A stretch of 64,000 nt of DNA from Microcyclospora pomicola. Lineage: Eukaryota > Ascomycota > Dothideomycetes > Capnodiales. This document shows, piece after piece, positions 22,920 to 34,922 of the stretch. The translations under genes and the position numbers were made by a program. The stretch is taken from assembly GCA_002786065.1 (NCBI GenBank), contig NHNY01000007.1, positions 372,001 through 436,000 of the forward strand. Reading direction: 5' to 3'. The notes beneath the pieces were generated by a model. That model did not search any database. It was not told the DNA's origin and saw only the letters and a list, made by a program, of their open reading frames with translations. Numbering within the stretch: position 1 is the stretch's first letter; each line of letters begins with the position of its first letter.

Positions 22920-24275
22920 TATGTCCCGGGTCACATGGGTGACATCGTCAAGCACCCACGATGGCCAGTCTGATTAGGTTCCTTGCGAGATGTTCGATAC
23001 CAAAATCACATGTAGGTATGTAGTCCTACACGTTCCGGAGCAGCATAGAGTGGCGTTCGCATACAGTCCTCGTCCTGGGTAAATGTGGTTGGCCTTGGGT
23101 GTGCGGGTGGCGGACGTTGACCGCTCACAAGCTGCCAACGGCGATCTTCTAGCTCAATGAGTGGTTCTACAGGTTTGCCGTGAGCATCTTCTTGCATTGG
23201 TGTGGCCTTTTGAGCACACTGGTTCCCTCTCGGTAGTTGTCGTATACAGATACAGAGAAAGGGGTGATTTCGTATAGGGCACGTGACTGATCAAGATAAG
23301 ATCAGATCGATGCAACCCTGACTTGCTGGGTCAGCGACATTCCGTACCGGTTTCTGTCGTTCTCGATCGTGTTGAGTCTTGCTCTATACTGTACCTAGTT
23401 CTACATGTACTTCTTCTATACCCTCCTCGTCATCATGCCACTTCACTATAAGCCGGAAAAGGGCCAGAATACGTGCAGCGGAAATTGGAAGATGAACGGC
23501 TGACACGTCTGGACCAGGATGGCGCCGACGCGTTCACGTCCCCTAGTCGCGTTTCTCCTTCCGCACCCGTCCCGGCCTATCATTTCAACTCGCCTCCATC
23601 ACTTTGAAATGCCGTCCACCACTTCTTCCAAACCCGACAACGACGGCTACAACTGTACGCGAATCAATAATGTCGAAGGCCAACGGCTGTCCACACTGCT
23701 ACTCTGGAATGGGCTTGATGCGCCATGCGGGAGAAGTCGACGGTAGGTTGCGCAACTCTTCACGGATGCTGTTCGCATACAGTCGGAATGGCCTACATGA
23801 CAGACTACACCTCTAGCTTTCACCATCAATCGCCCCAGTGGGTCACGTCTCCTTTCATGATCATTTCCTTCTTTCTTACTTCACCTTCTATCGTTATTAC
23901 TGCGATCCACCTCCAGCAGGCCTCGTGGTCTGGCGCACGAGCTGATTGACGCTCCGAAACGCTTCCCGTCACTACTGCTGGCTGCATGCATGATATCCGC
24001 CGCACCCTGCATCTTGCATGAGCGCACTGGCAAGCGTCTCCTCAAACACCTCGACCAGACCTCTCCTCCCAAAAAAGAACCACCGCAGAGCCTCCTCTTC
24101 CAGCTTTGAGCGCCTGTCGGTGCTGTCCATTCATTATTATCTTTCGTTAATTCACCTTCTCGTCACTCCTTCACATCATGTCTTAGAATCTGCTTCCACC
24201 TAATCTCTGCTTCTTCTGTTCGTTTCTTCACTTGTCTCACTCTTCCCAAGATTTCCTAATACCAGCTTGGCCGCC
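22920..24275. promoter_or_regulatory. Divergent RCE1/serine-rich gene intergenic region
   Basis: About 1.36 kb with no convincing gene. A 63-codon minus-strand frame at 23006-23197 reads somewhat like protein but lacks homology I know. A CACGTG box lies at 23280-23285. The CT-rich stretch at 24150-24270 before the next start is a typical fungal leader. Confidence 0.5.
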
Positions 24276-27167
24276 ATGTTTCTCGACCCAGAGCCACGAC
24301 GGCATCCTTCTCGGACCCGATCGCCCACACGATCACCTTCACCGAACAAAACCTACCGCGATCAGCATAGCCTTGAGCGAAAGCCATTGCAGCAACGCTC
24401 GCGCTCGGAGATCAATTCCTGGGAGCATGGAAGTGTATCGCGCGATCCCAGTCGAGGGCGGAAGTTGCAAAAGCCCACGGTGCGCTTGGTCCGACAAACT
24501 CCGTCGGTGCCTGCATCCATCACAGATAGCGACAATGGGATCGAAGATCTCAAGACTGCGATCGAGTTCACCATTCGCAAGTATGAGCGGGCACAGCTTC
24601 CCCCGCTCCCATCAACCAAGAGCGCGGACGTCAGCGAGCACAAACCAGGATATGGCAAGGCTGGCCAGCAGGGAAGCATGACGAGTCTGTCGCGACCGAC
24701 ATCATCAAAGAAATTGCCGGGAAAGCTCAAGCTCCCTCCAAGCGTTGTTCTACTCCCCAATTCATCTACGAACGCTGTACCGAAGTCATCATGGCATCGT
24801 CGAACTGGTTCATCCGGGAACTATTCCAACGCCTCGACGCTAAGGGACATTGACACCTCTATCGGACCAAGTAGTCTGGCGAGCGCAAGGTTCAGTCAGG
24901 GCACGACGTTGAGGGGTACACCGACCCCGACGCCCACGGAGCAAGAGCATCGAGAACGGTATGAGGCGGACAACCCGGTGGGTGCACCATCAAACACGCT
25001 CGCGACATTGGAAGAAACATCTCCCGAGCGCTCGACGATAAGAGCTGTACCAGAGTCTGACAGATCGTCAATGGGTGGACACGATCAGTCAGATCGCGAA
25101 TCCCCAATCATCGCCGCAGTACCGTCCTCTCCACCTTCAGATTGCGACAGTCTGCCAGATCTCCCACGTGAGGGCTACAGATCTCGGCAAAGAGCTTTGA
25201 GCAGCCCATCAGCGTCCTCCGTCGATCTGAGAGACATGTCTGCGCATGGACCCAGGTATCGGCCAAGCCTGCAGTCGTTGACGGAGTCGGAGGTTTCTCT
25301 GCACAGGCCATCTTCGCCTGTTTTGGTCGTATACGATACTGACTCATCAACTCGCCCTCGCCTGATAGACCACTCGTCAATCGACTCAATTCAGTCTCGT
25401 CTTCAGGGTCCAGCGGCCGTTCGTCCCATTACAGCGCATAGCCTTGCAAGCAGCGCGTCCAGGCGATCCCTCAGATCAGCGTCCTCTCGTGACACTCTTC
25501 CTCCCCTACGAATCCCGCGCAGACGATTACAACATACGCAGCGCATAAGTTCAGCCCCATCTTCATCAAATCAGCCGCCCGTGGCAGTGTATGAGGAATA
25601 TGATACCGAACCTTACCCACGACAGCAATTCAGTGGGCAACTCAGTACCATTGCAAGTGAGGGCGGTCGCGCAGGAAGTCAGCACCTCAGTAATTTCTCG
25701 CTGGGCAGCGAGGTCTGGACGGGTGACGACGGTAGCGATGAGGAGGCCTCAGAGTTACCGTCAAGGCCGAACAGCTTCTTCTATTCCTCTGCGCTTCCGT
25801 CTACGGATGTACAATCTTCCGAAAATCGCGAGTCGAGCAGCGCTGGCGGACCAGGTGACATGACACTCGACATATATCGCGATGAAAGTGCAAAGCCTTT
25901 GCCACTTTTCAAGAAGCGATCGTATGAGATGTCTGTAGGAAGCAGAAGATATGGTCCGCCGCTTATGCCTTTGTTCGCCAGGAATTATGACAGCGATGAA
26001 GACGTTGATGTGGTGCACGAGTTACACTTCCCGGCGCTTCGACAACAGCGGTCCGGATACTCATTGCGCAAACTAAGTGAGAACTCGCCTAGTCGTCCAA
26101 GAGGTATCAGCCAGGTCAGCTACATGAGCAGCGACAGGGCCAGTATCGTGAGCAACGTTTTCCCAGTATGGGCAAAATATTTTTATAGTGGGACCATTGA
26201 TCTGCCGAGCTCAGTATCTCTGACGCTACCAAACCCGCCAAGGACACGGCATATGCTGCCTTACTACTCTAGGCCGGAGAGTTATGCTACAGAGAGCGAC
26301 AAAACTAGCAGGCCTGCAACAGGGCAAACCACTGTAGCCACCGGAAGTCCGCCCAGCGCTCACTTCTTCCAGACCATCTTTCGTCCACGCAATCGTCTTC
26401 CATCTGGGCGGGAACCATCACGAAAATTCTCCGAGCGGTGGCGGAATCGACAGAGTCGACAGAGTCGACAATCAACTCCGTCGCAAGTTGAGGATCGACC
26501 AGAATCCATGGCAATCTCCCAAGCCTCTCCACAATTGGAGCAGCGCCAATCGACTGCTGGCCACGATGAGGAGCTACTGCCTTCTGGCCAACCAAAGTAC
26601 GGCGAGCTCAGAGATGCTTCGTCTGCCAGTCCCCTACCTGAAAGTCAGGCGCATCATCATTATTCTCTGGATGATGGAGTCTTGCCTGATATCCCTCATC
26701 TCGCGCCTTCCAAACGCGCAACACAACAGCCAATGTCGGTGTTCCGGCCCCCTTCTTTCGCTGGTAGCCTCAATAAATACGTCACCTCTCGTGTCAACCG
26801 CCAGATCACGTTGTTCCTTTGTGGCTTCTTGTGTCCACTGTGCTGGATGCTTGCGGCCATCTTACCACTTCCGCCTCGTCCTCTGATCTCAAGTGATGTT
26901 GAGAAAGCGGCCTCAAACGGCGACCATGTCGAAGGCGCCAGCTCAACCCGCGCCTCGTTCGATACTGCGAAGTTGTGGTACGAGGAGCGCGAATGGAGAA
27001 AGGCTAGATGGTGGAGAGGCTTGAATCGCGTCATGAGTGTGATCGGTCTGGGCATTGTTGCAGCTCTGGTGAGTTCGTCCACGTGACAGCAGTAAATTGT
27101 TCTGCTCCAGAAAACTGACGTTGCCATATCACAGATCTCCCTCGCGGTCCTCGCCACGAGATCATGA
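24276..27167 (+). CDS. Serine-rich disordered protein with C-terminal membrane segments
   Basis: About 941 residues. Nearly all is Ser/Arg/Pro-rich and disordered, with many RSxS/SPS phosphosite-like motifs. The last 130 residues are ordered: RQITLFLCGFLCPLCWMLAAILPL is a hydrophobic Cys-rich segment, then a short acidic loop, WYEEREWRKARWWRGLNR, and a final membrane helix VMSVIGLGIVAAL. A 66-bp intron (27069-27134: GTGAGT, CTGAC, CACAG) joins the final exon coding ISLAVLATRS-stop, which completes that helix; without splicing the frame stops soon after. Fungal homologues are usually annotated only as serine-rich protein, and I cannot give a function. The first ATG is at 24276; the open frame extends three codons further, to a TTG. 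Confidence 0.82.
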
Positions 27168-28119
27168 TCTTTTAACGAGAATTTGTCATGCTTCATCACT
27201 GCGGCGAGCTGGACTTATCCTTACACACGACTTTTCTTTGCGTCTCGATCGGACGACTACTGCTTCGAGCAATCTTGTGCCATTTTGCGCCCATGGCCAG
27301 AACGATACCCACATTTACTATGTCCGCGTTCACGTCTTACGCCTACACCGCTTCCCGAACTTATGAGAAAATCATATCATACGAGAAAATTCCCCACTAC
27401 ACTACGATATATACTCACCTGGCGGCTGATTTTCGGTATTGTTTTTTTGTTCTTGGATTTTTTGTTCTCTCCTGCTTTTTTAGGAATCTTTCGTCGTGAC
27501 AATCTGACGAACACGACTCACTGATTACAGGAGTGCCAGGATTGAAAAGGGATGATGTTTATCCGGTCTGCTTCATGTATGTATGTATATATGATGCTTT
27601 TAGTGTCGTTCTGTGAAATGACACATGCGCGAAACGAATTGGAATTCCGCTATACCACTTTTCCGTCTCGCATCTTGGAAGAGTCTAACGCCGCTGGGCC
27701 GTGGAAATGCATTTGTCCATAGCAATTATGCGTCTGTCCTCGCGCCTCAGGCCTTCAGGGAGGGCATCTAGTGGTGCCAGATTCGTGATGGTTCCGATGA
27801 GACTGAACATCCCTCCTTAATCTCTGCGGCAGCTAGAGTACCATCCTCGGGTTGGAGTGAAGTAGTCCGTCCACGGCTCAAAAGGTTTCAAAATCTTATC
27901 GAAACATCATCGACCATTCAAGGAGCTAGACAAGATAATCAAGACAGAACTCGCGCGCTCGGAAAGCTCGGAGATGTAACGTCCTCAGGTAGACGCTGGT
28001 GACAGTGCGCCTAGGGCGATCCCACCTGACCGCTGGCATCTGGGTTGATGCCTCCCAAGAGGGCCGAGGATCTGCCGTCGAATCTATCAGGGTGGCTGCG
28101 TATTTTGGGCCAGAGATGC
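27168..28119. other. Convergent spacer between serine-rich gene and SPT4
   Basis: About 950 bp between convergent genes, presumably two 3'UTRs. It includes T-rich stretches (27430-27480) and a short GTATGTATGTATATATG run near 27576. No coding feature or RNA gene was recognised. Confidence 0.55.
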
Positions 28120-28626
28120 TCATGATTCTTCGGTGCCGCTGCTACCGTCGCGTCTGAGGATGGGTGTTAGCGTCGTGACTTTCCGATACATTTCCAAGTC
28201 TAGAACTGGACTGAAGAGGACTCAACTTACGGAATGTACTTCACGCCTGCGTTCTCCGCTGCTGCGACATATTCTTCTGCGAGCTATCCATTTCGCACAC
28301 CTGTCAGCTTCTTCAAACAGACACATACTCGATTGCATACGTATATGCCGGGACGTAAAGGTACCCACCGTGCCCACGACCTTGACAGCATACACGCCCG
28401 GCCGATAGCCCACGAGCCGCTGCCACTTCGCCACCCAGCTGGCGTCCGGGTCGGCGAGCGTGATGACGCCCTCGAACACCGCGCTCGTGCAGTCCGTCAC
28501 GACGTCCGGTTGCCCACGCATCTCCAGGAACGGCTCGCAGTTCGGGCAGCCCTGCGAGGTGAACTTGTTGAAGGGCTGGCAGATGGAACAGACCATGCAG
28601 GCGCGCCAGGAGCGGAGAGATGCCAT
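28120..28626 (-). CDS. SPT4: Transcription elongation factor Spt4
   Basis: Small zinc-finger partner of Spt5 (DSIF), which travels with RNA polymerase II and promotes processivity. The spliced product is 114 residues (yeast 102). The zinc-binding cysteines are C13-x2-C16 and C27-x2-C30 in [19 protein letters not shown], followed by [36 protein letters not shown] and the C-terminal GVKYIPRDG. Exons are 28369-28626, 28231-28283 and 28120-28153. Intron 1 (85 bp) has a GTGGGT donor and TAG acceptor; intron 2 (74 bp) has GTAAGT and CAG. The sum is a multiple of three and rebuilds the family-typical [15 protein letters not shown]. Divergent from PPT1, 484 bp away. Confidence 0.94.
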
Positions 28627-29110
28627 TTTTGGAAATCTTACTGATGAGGAATTTGTGGTGGTGCTTAGAGGTGTCTACGGGAGAGAAGAACTTGGCTTGA
28701 ATGTTGGTTAGAAGTCGAGATATATATTGATGGAGTGAGGACAACATTTGGCGAGAGGCTTGATTTGCACGTGAAGCGGGCCGAAGAGGAGCCGTTCACG
28801 CGCGCAGGGACGCCCGCCCGCGTGCCCGCCTAGTTTTCGAGGGAGTCAGTTTAAGCTTCGGATGATCTAGACATGGCGACGACATTCTGCCCGCACCCAC
28901 ACGAGACCACTTCACTGTGAGCTCCGCACTTCTCGCCTCGTTCACTGGATGGACTTTTCTTGGGATATCTGACCTCTTTACCATACATCATACCCCAGGG
29001 AAACACCAGACACATAGATTTAATCATTCGGAAGCATTACTGCAGATCTTATCCGGCTTGAATTTAAAACCTCCAACAGTCCAACGAGCTTATCTGGTCG
29101 AAGCTCCAAC
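28627..29110. promoter_or_regulatory. SPT4/PPT1 bidirectional promoter
   Basis: 484 bp between divergent start codons. It contains a CACGTG box (28768-28773) and a GC-rich patch (about 28795-28830) near the middle. No ORF of interest. Confidence 0.55.
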
Positions 29111-30608
29111 ATGGGTGCCGAGGAAGCGGTGGCCTTCAAGAACCAAGGCAACGATGCCTTCCGGCAGAAGGACTGGCCTGCGGCGATCGAGCTCTACACC
29201 AAAGCAATAGAAGCAAACGACCAGGAACCCTCGTTCTACAGCAATCGTGCACAAGCCAACATCAAGCTCGAAGCATACGGCTATGCGATTGCCGATGCCA
29301 CCAAAGCGATCGAGATCGATCCGAACTTCGTCAAGGCGTTCTACCGGAGAGCCGTCGCCAACACGGCCATTCTCAAGCATGCCGATGCAATACACGATTG
29401 GAAAGTGGTGGTGCGGAAGAACCCTGGCGACAAGACGGCCAAGGCACAGTATGACGCATGTCAGAAGATGGTGAAGCGGGATGCGTTCCTCAAGGCGATT
29501 GAGATTGCGGATGCTCCTTCTGCGGCGGTCGGGTTGGATCTGGAGAACATGGTGGTTGATAGCTCATATGACGGCGTGCGGTTAAAAGACGAGATGACGC
29601 AGGAGTTCATCGATGATATGATTCAGCGGTTCAAGGATGGGAAGAAGTTGGACAAGAAGTACGTCTACCAGATCATCCTGGCGGTCAAGCAGCTGGTGTA
29701 TGACGAGGCGACGATGGTGGAGACGCATGTCAAGTCGGGTCACAAGCTCACCGTGTGCGGCGACACTCATGGACAATATTTCGACCTGCTCGAGATCTTC
29801 CGGTTGAACGGATTCCCTTCGGACACGCATGCGTATCTGTTCAACGGCGACTTTGTGGACCGAGGATCATGGTCGTGCGAGATTGCTCTGCTGTTATATG
29901 CTTACAAGTGGCTGCGACCGTCTGCGTTCTTCCTCAACCGTGGCAATCATGAGACTGACGATATGAACCGGATGTACGGATTCGAGGGCGAGTGCAAGGC
30001 GAAGTACAACGAGCGCGTGTTCAAACTCTTCTCGGAATCGTTCTCGGCTCTTCCGCTTGCGACCCTGATCGGCGACAAGTTCCTCACCCTGCACGGCGGT
30101 CTCTTCTCGGACGATAAGGTCTCCCTCGACGACATCCGCAAACTTAACCGACACAACCAACGACAGCCTGGCCAAGCCGGCCTGATGATGGAGATGCTCT
30201 GGACAGACCCACAGACCGCTCCCGGCCGAGGTCCTTCAAAGCGTGGCGTGGGCCTTCAATTCGGACCCGACGTCACCAAGCGGTTCTGCGAGAACAATGG
30301 GCTGGAAGCCGTGATCCGCAGTCACGAGGTGCGGATGGAAGGCTACGAAGTCGAGCACGACGGACGATGTATCACCGTGTTCTCCGCGCCGCGGTACTGC
30401 GATTCCACCGAGAACAAGGGTGCCTACATCAATATCGAGTCCGACCTGAAGCTGCAGTTCAACAAGTTTGACGCAGTGCCGCATCCGGATATAAAGCCGA
30501 TGGTAAGTGATCACTTTCACTCTTGCTCAACGTCTCAGACATACCAACTGACTGGTGAACTTACAGGCGTACGCAAACAATGGTATGATGGGGATGATGG
30601 GCATGTAA
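29111..30608 (+). CDS. PPT1: Serine/threonine protein phosphatase 5 with TPR domain
   Basis: PP5-type phosphatase. The N-terminal TPR domain binds Hsp90 and restrains the catalytic domain. The first 130 residues hold three TPRs (NQGNDAFRQKDWPAAIELYTKAI, YSNRAQANIKLEAYGYAI, AFYRRAVANTAI). The PPP catalytic core then shows GDTHGQYFDLLEIF near residue 217, GDFVDRGSWSCEI, RGNHE and LHGGLF, the metal-binding and catalytic signatures. A 64-bp intron (30503-30566: GTAAGT, CTGAC, ACAG) leads to a final exon coding AYANNGMMGMMGM, typical of PP5 C-termini. Predicted length is 477, near the usual 480-510. Confidence 0.95.
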
Positions 30609-32223
30609 ACGACTGATGTCTCAATCTAAAGATCTGCCGTATGGCGAATCCGTTCGCATAGCCGTGCAGTATCTGTTCTCAACCTTACCATCCAGCTTCT
30701 CCTCTATGTGCTACAGCATACAGTATCCACGCTCCGTGCCTCATTCTTCTATTTCCTACACAGCTGCCGGTTATTGCGACTTCTGCTATCGCACAGGCAA
30801 AAGGATCCTCTTGCAAAAATCGATCCCCCAGTTTACACACCACTGTTCTACCCAGTCGCGCTTTTCCTATCTTTAGAGCACGTTCTCTCCCTCCCATCCA
30901 CTCCTCCACCCACTCATCCTATTTGAAACATCTCCGATCGCATTCCCGTAACCCGTATTAATCAATGGATCTCCTTTGCTTGCTGCAGCTATACTCCTCC
31001 ACCCGACCTGAGCAGAGCCGCCACATTCTCGTCGAGTTGTGCTGCTCGAGAACAGGTCAGGAAGGGAAGATGTCCGGCTTTCGTTGTCTGGCTTACCTGC
31101 GCAAGAAACGATGAAGATTCAGTGTGTCGACGGATTTGGACGTCTGGAGGGTCACGCCGACTGTTTAGACTGTTTGTGGGAGACGCTGGAGCGTGGGAAA
31201 GCTACAACGAAGCCGCTGTATGTCGCTGGCAAAGGCACGCAGGCAATCGGAGACAATGTATGAATATGTTGCAATGCAAGTTTGACCATGAGCTTGTGGA
31301 TATGATAGTAGAGAGTGACGAACGACGGTCTATATATACGCTCCATCTCCATAACCTGGTAGGGTCTTCGTGTGTGTACTGGGACAGTTCCTGGAAGCTG
31401 CCCGGGATGCAGACATCTTCCGGGCTTTCACTCGTGGACATGTTGCAGCATGTTGTTCGCATTGAGCCTCACTGATGGAAGCAGTAGTGGGACAGAGAGC
31501 TGAGATGACAGGACCTAGAGACTGGGTGATGTGTGAGAGGGAGACAACATTGGCAGAGTCGTGGAGGTACGATATAGATATCGATGAAGCACGATGTCCT
31601 ATTGATCTTCAACACTCCTCTGCTACATATCAAAGTGTACAGTGCCAGACTTGGTCTTTCGTCGTTTGGCTCGTGAGCACTGACTTCGAGCTTCAGACGA
31701 GTAGACGGCGAAACGGACGATTCAGCAGCTCGGCACAGCATCTTTGGTGTGCCACTCATGAGAAGAAGATGGGAACCGGGTGCCGGGATTTGACACAGTG
31801 CAGGAAGATAGCTCTAAGTGTTATTTTTAGCATTCGACCTGCTGAAGCGCGCGCCTACCTTATTGATTAGAACTATTGTGCATGCATGGCTACTGGAGTC
31901 ACAACAGCCATAAGCGAAGAAACCTGCATTGCGGCACAGCGAGCGATGGCATGCTGGCGGACCACGACCACGACCGCCGCAGTGGGCCATCCGACGACTT
32001 CCGTAATGGTGACATGAGACTTGAGACGATGGATGTCAATCTATCACATCAGATGGATGAAGTAAGTGCGGTGGCATTGCATCATGTTAGTGTATGCCTA
32101 CTCTATGGAAAGCAAAACGTGCCGCACGCATGCAACCAGTCAGACTGCTTGAATCATCCACCCAGGACATGCAAGGCCACTGCCCGACTGCAACAACGAG
32201 GCGCTTCGAACGCATTCTCGCGA
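30609..32223. other. Gene-poor 1.6-kb spacer
   Basis: Between PPT1 and a convergent secreted-protein gene. All open frames are under 135 codons, overlap one another on both strands and have no compositional or motif support. No tRNA, repeat or transposon end was recognised. Confidence 0.5.
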
Positions 32224-32754
32224 TCAAGCCTGCGTTTGCTTGGGCGCCGCCGGCCCCGTCGGCGTCCACGTCTCCAACCTTTCGAGCCCCTTCATCCGCG
32301 GATTACAGAGGATGGTAGCGCTCTGAGCCGGCGCACTGAAGCCGCCGCTACACTTATGGTTCCACAGCGTCTCCGGGGCGTTAATCTTAGGGTAAATATG
32401 CACGATATCGCCCGTGCAGTCGAGCTCCGAGAACAGCGTGAGATTGCACGTGCCGTAGCGCTCCGGAGCGTCGTCTTCAGGCGCGATGCGGAGCCAGTTG
32501 TACTTCATGGCGACGAAGGGAGGCCCGTACAGCCAGCTGGTGCAGTGTTCCTGCTGGACGGCGGCCATTTTCTTCCCCTTGATGCCCTTCTTGAGGTCGG
32601 GCGCGAACTTGATGTGTTTGCCGAAGCAGTCGGGGTTGTCGAAGGGCCAGACGGTGATTTGGAACTGGCGCAGATCGTCGACTCCGCCGGCGGAGGTGGG
32701 CAGAGGGGCGGCGGAGAGCAGCAGCATGGCGAAGATTCGGGCTAGCTTGACCAT
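32224..32754 (-). CDS. Small secreted protein, six cysteines, unknown function
   Basis: A 176-residue product starting MVKLARIFAMLLLSAAPLPTSAGG, a classical signal peptide with likely cleavage after residue 20-23. The mature part has six Cys (in NPDCFG, EHCTSW, YGTCNL, LDCTGD, HKCSGG and ILCNP), consistent with three disulfides, one NLT glycosylation site and several Trp/Tyr/Phe. The arrangement suggests a compact extracellular beta-rich domain, but I do not recognise the family. The open frame continues upstream to an alternative start; the ATG at 32754 is chosen because it puts the signal peptide at the N-terminus. Size and Cys content fit effector-like or cell-wall proteins; this is inference. 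Confidence 0.8.
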   Translation of the reverse strand: MVKLARIFAMLLLSAAPLPTSAGGVDDLRQFQITVWPFDNPDCFGKHIKFAPDLKKGIKGKKMAAVQQEHCTSWLYGPPFVAMKYNWLRIAPEDDAPERYGTCNLTLFSELDCTGDIVHIYPKINAPETLWNHKCSGGFSAPAQSATILCNPRMKGLERLETWTPTGPAAPKQTQA

Positions 32755-33248
32755 GTTGGAAGATCTATTGAGCGGGTGGTGATGCGACGTCTCAACAGTG
32801 GTTGGGACCGCACACGCCTTTGGAGCGAGCTGGGAGACCTTGAGGGAGTGTAGGCGGGCTTGAAAGAACATGTGCTCAGGAAAAGCACAGATATATACTT
32901 AGCCATGAAGTAGAAGACATAAACGTCGCTCCTCGCCGTTGTCCTCCGTTGATCGCCGGATGTGGGTAGAGACTGCGGATGTAGCTGTCTTCAGTCAAGA
33001 CGATTGGCTACCTAGGATTCAACATCACATAATCATGGTCATGATCAAAACACTCACGTCGAATGGCTGGCTGAGAGTTGTCAGCTGTCTTGGATTGTCT
33101 CCAGATTCATCGCGTTGAGGCATACAGCGCAGTAGTAGAGATGGGCTCTCGTCAGTAAATGCGCTTTCATTTCGGCATATGCATCCACTTGAATTCCTAA
33201 CGCCTCGCTAAAGTATGAGCAAGAACCTACACGCCATTCGTCTGCCTC
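32755..33248. other. Promoter of the secreted protein and RFC4 3' region
   Basis: About 490 bp between two minus-strand genes; no ORF supported. Confidence 0.5.
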
Positions 33249-34432
33249 TCACGCTTTAGGTATCTCGAACAGCTGTGGCTTCATGTTGATCTTACACAGC
33301 TTCGCAACACAGCCAGCGAGCTGCAGGTAGGTCTGCAGGCCTTCCAGGACGCGCATATGTGTGAAGCCAATCACTCTGATGAATTCGAGCTTCGAATGCT
33401 CCGACAGTGTGGGGATGGTCTTGGTAACCTTGAACATTGTGCTGATGATGTCGTGAGACGAATAGCCAAGGTTCCTGTATCCAAGTCAGCAACAAGACTC
33501 TAAACACATCAAGGACAGTACAAACCAAAGCTCTTTCAGATGTTCTAATGCGTCATCCACTTTCTGGTCTTGACAGCTCTTGATCATCGCCTGCACCTTC
33601 ACCGGATGCGGGCTGTCTACGACTCGGAACACATTGTCGCCGCTGACAAACCCGAAGCCAGCCCAGGTCGACTGAAGATTGTTGATGGCTTGTCTCATAT
33701 CACCCTCAGCACTGAACACCAACGCCGCAAGCCCATCATCGCTGTACTCGACGCCTTCTGCCTTTATGATCTGATTCAATCTCTTGACCACTTGTCCGTC
33801 GGTCAATCGTGAGTACCGCAAGATGGCGCATCGTGACTGTAGAGGCTCGATGATCTTGTTGCTTTGATTGCAAGCGAATGCGAATCTCGTGGTGCCAGAG
33901 TAGATCTCCATCGTTCGTCGGAGAGCTTGTTGTGCGCCTGAGGTCATGCTGTCTGCCTCGTCGAGGATCACAAGCTTCTGTCTGCCAGGTGGGAGTGTGA
34001 CCTTTTTCTGCGCAAAACCCTTAATCCGGTTGCGGACGACGTCGATACCACGCTCGTCGGAGGCATTGAGCTCCAGAACAGCTTCCTTGTATGCGTCTCC
34101 GAGCAGTTGGCGCGCAAGGCAGAGGACGGAGGTCGTTTTGCCAATACCTGGCATGCCGCTGATGATCACATGGGGCATGTTGCCGTCTTTGGCAATGATT
34201 TTGAGACGCTCAATGGTCTCGACATTGCCGACGACATCATCGAGGAAGACAGGCCGGTACTTCTCCACCCTGTCAGACAGTCCTTCGGTCAGTCTTTGGG
34301 GAATACAGAACCTGCAGTTTCGCGAGAGAACAAAGTCAATACATACCATGGTAGCTCGTAGTTAGCAGGCGCGCCATTGACATTGACCCTCACACCGTTG
34401 GTAGCTTCACTTGAGGATCCAGCCTTGGCCAT
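33249..34432 (-). CDS. RFC4: Replication factor C subunit 4 (clamp-loader ATPase; human RFC2)
   Basis: AAA+ subunit of the pentameric RFC complex that loads PCNA at primer ends. Predicted 351 residues. Motifs: RFC box VEKYRP, Walker A GMPGIGKT (67-74), Walker B ILDEADSM, the Arg-finger motif [10 protein letters not shown], and sensor 2 [13 protein letters not shown]. The C-terminal domain contains [18 protein letters not shown]. Exons are 34347-34432, 33526-34269 and 33249-33474. Intron 1 (77 bp) uses GTATGT/CAG and rebuilds LPWVEKYRP; intron 2 (51 bp) uses GTTTGT/CAG and rebuilds LWNLGYSS. Lengths sum to 1056, a multiple of three. An ACGCGT box lies 119 bp upstream of the ATG. Confidence 0.95.
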
Positions 34433-34922
34433 GTTGTGATATGGACCTGTTCAATCTTGGAGAATACCGAGAAAGCAACAAGTGACATTCCTATGATACC
34501 AGCATTGATACTCATACAGATATCACCAACACGAGGCTCAATCTGGGGAGACGCGTAGACCCGCGTTTTAGCGCGTCTGGGGCAGAGTTTCCTGGTGAGG
34601 TTCGGCCAAGACTTAGCCTGAGTACCCCGGCCGAGGCCTGTCGCTATCGCCATCCAATCCTTCAACATCCATTGTGCCCCTAATATCAAGCATCCAGGTG
34701 TCATACCGCCACAGCTCTGCCATCCAGACCTCAGTTCAAGGATCCGTGGCTCTACAACCCATCTGGAAAGGAGCTCTCGATATGCGCTGACTGGATAATT
34801 GGCGCACGACACTGTACGGCTGATGAGAGATCCCTGCCGGTCTACACCTCGGGAATCTCACCTTGTCCGAATAATATCCTGGCCATTGGCGCGCACTCGC
34901 CATTAAAGCATCCATTGCCACG
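34433..34922. promoter_or_regulatory. RFC4/GH47 bidirectional promoter
   Basis: 490 bp between divergent starts. It contains an ACGCGT hexamer (34551-34556) and a nearby GCGCGTC. Overlapping short ORFs are considered random. Confidence 0.55.
34551..34556. promoter_or_regulatory. Candidate MCB (MluI cell-cycle box)
   Basis: ACGCGT is the core site of the MBF (Mbp1-Swi6) factor that drives G1/S genes in yeasts. It stands upstream of a replication-factor gene, the context expected for MBF. A single hexamer is weak evidence by itself. Confidence 0.4.

Noticed and set aside
23006-23197. 63-codon minus-strand ORF with protein-like text
   Set aside because: Too short, no known motif, no splice partner found, and it lies in a divergent promoter region.
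31475-31870. 131-codon plus-strand ORF in the 1.6-kb spacer
   Set aside because: Overlapped by equal-length frames on the other strand, no motif, no fungal-type gene structure.
31876-32745. 289-codon plus-strand ORF
   Set aside because: It is the opposite-strand shadow of the secreted-protein gene, whose signal peptide and Cys pattern are far more convincing.
34390-34812. 140-codon minus-strand ORF between RFC4 and GH47
   Set aside because: Overlaps RFC4 exon 1 in another frame and the shared promoter; no domain.
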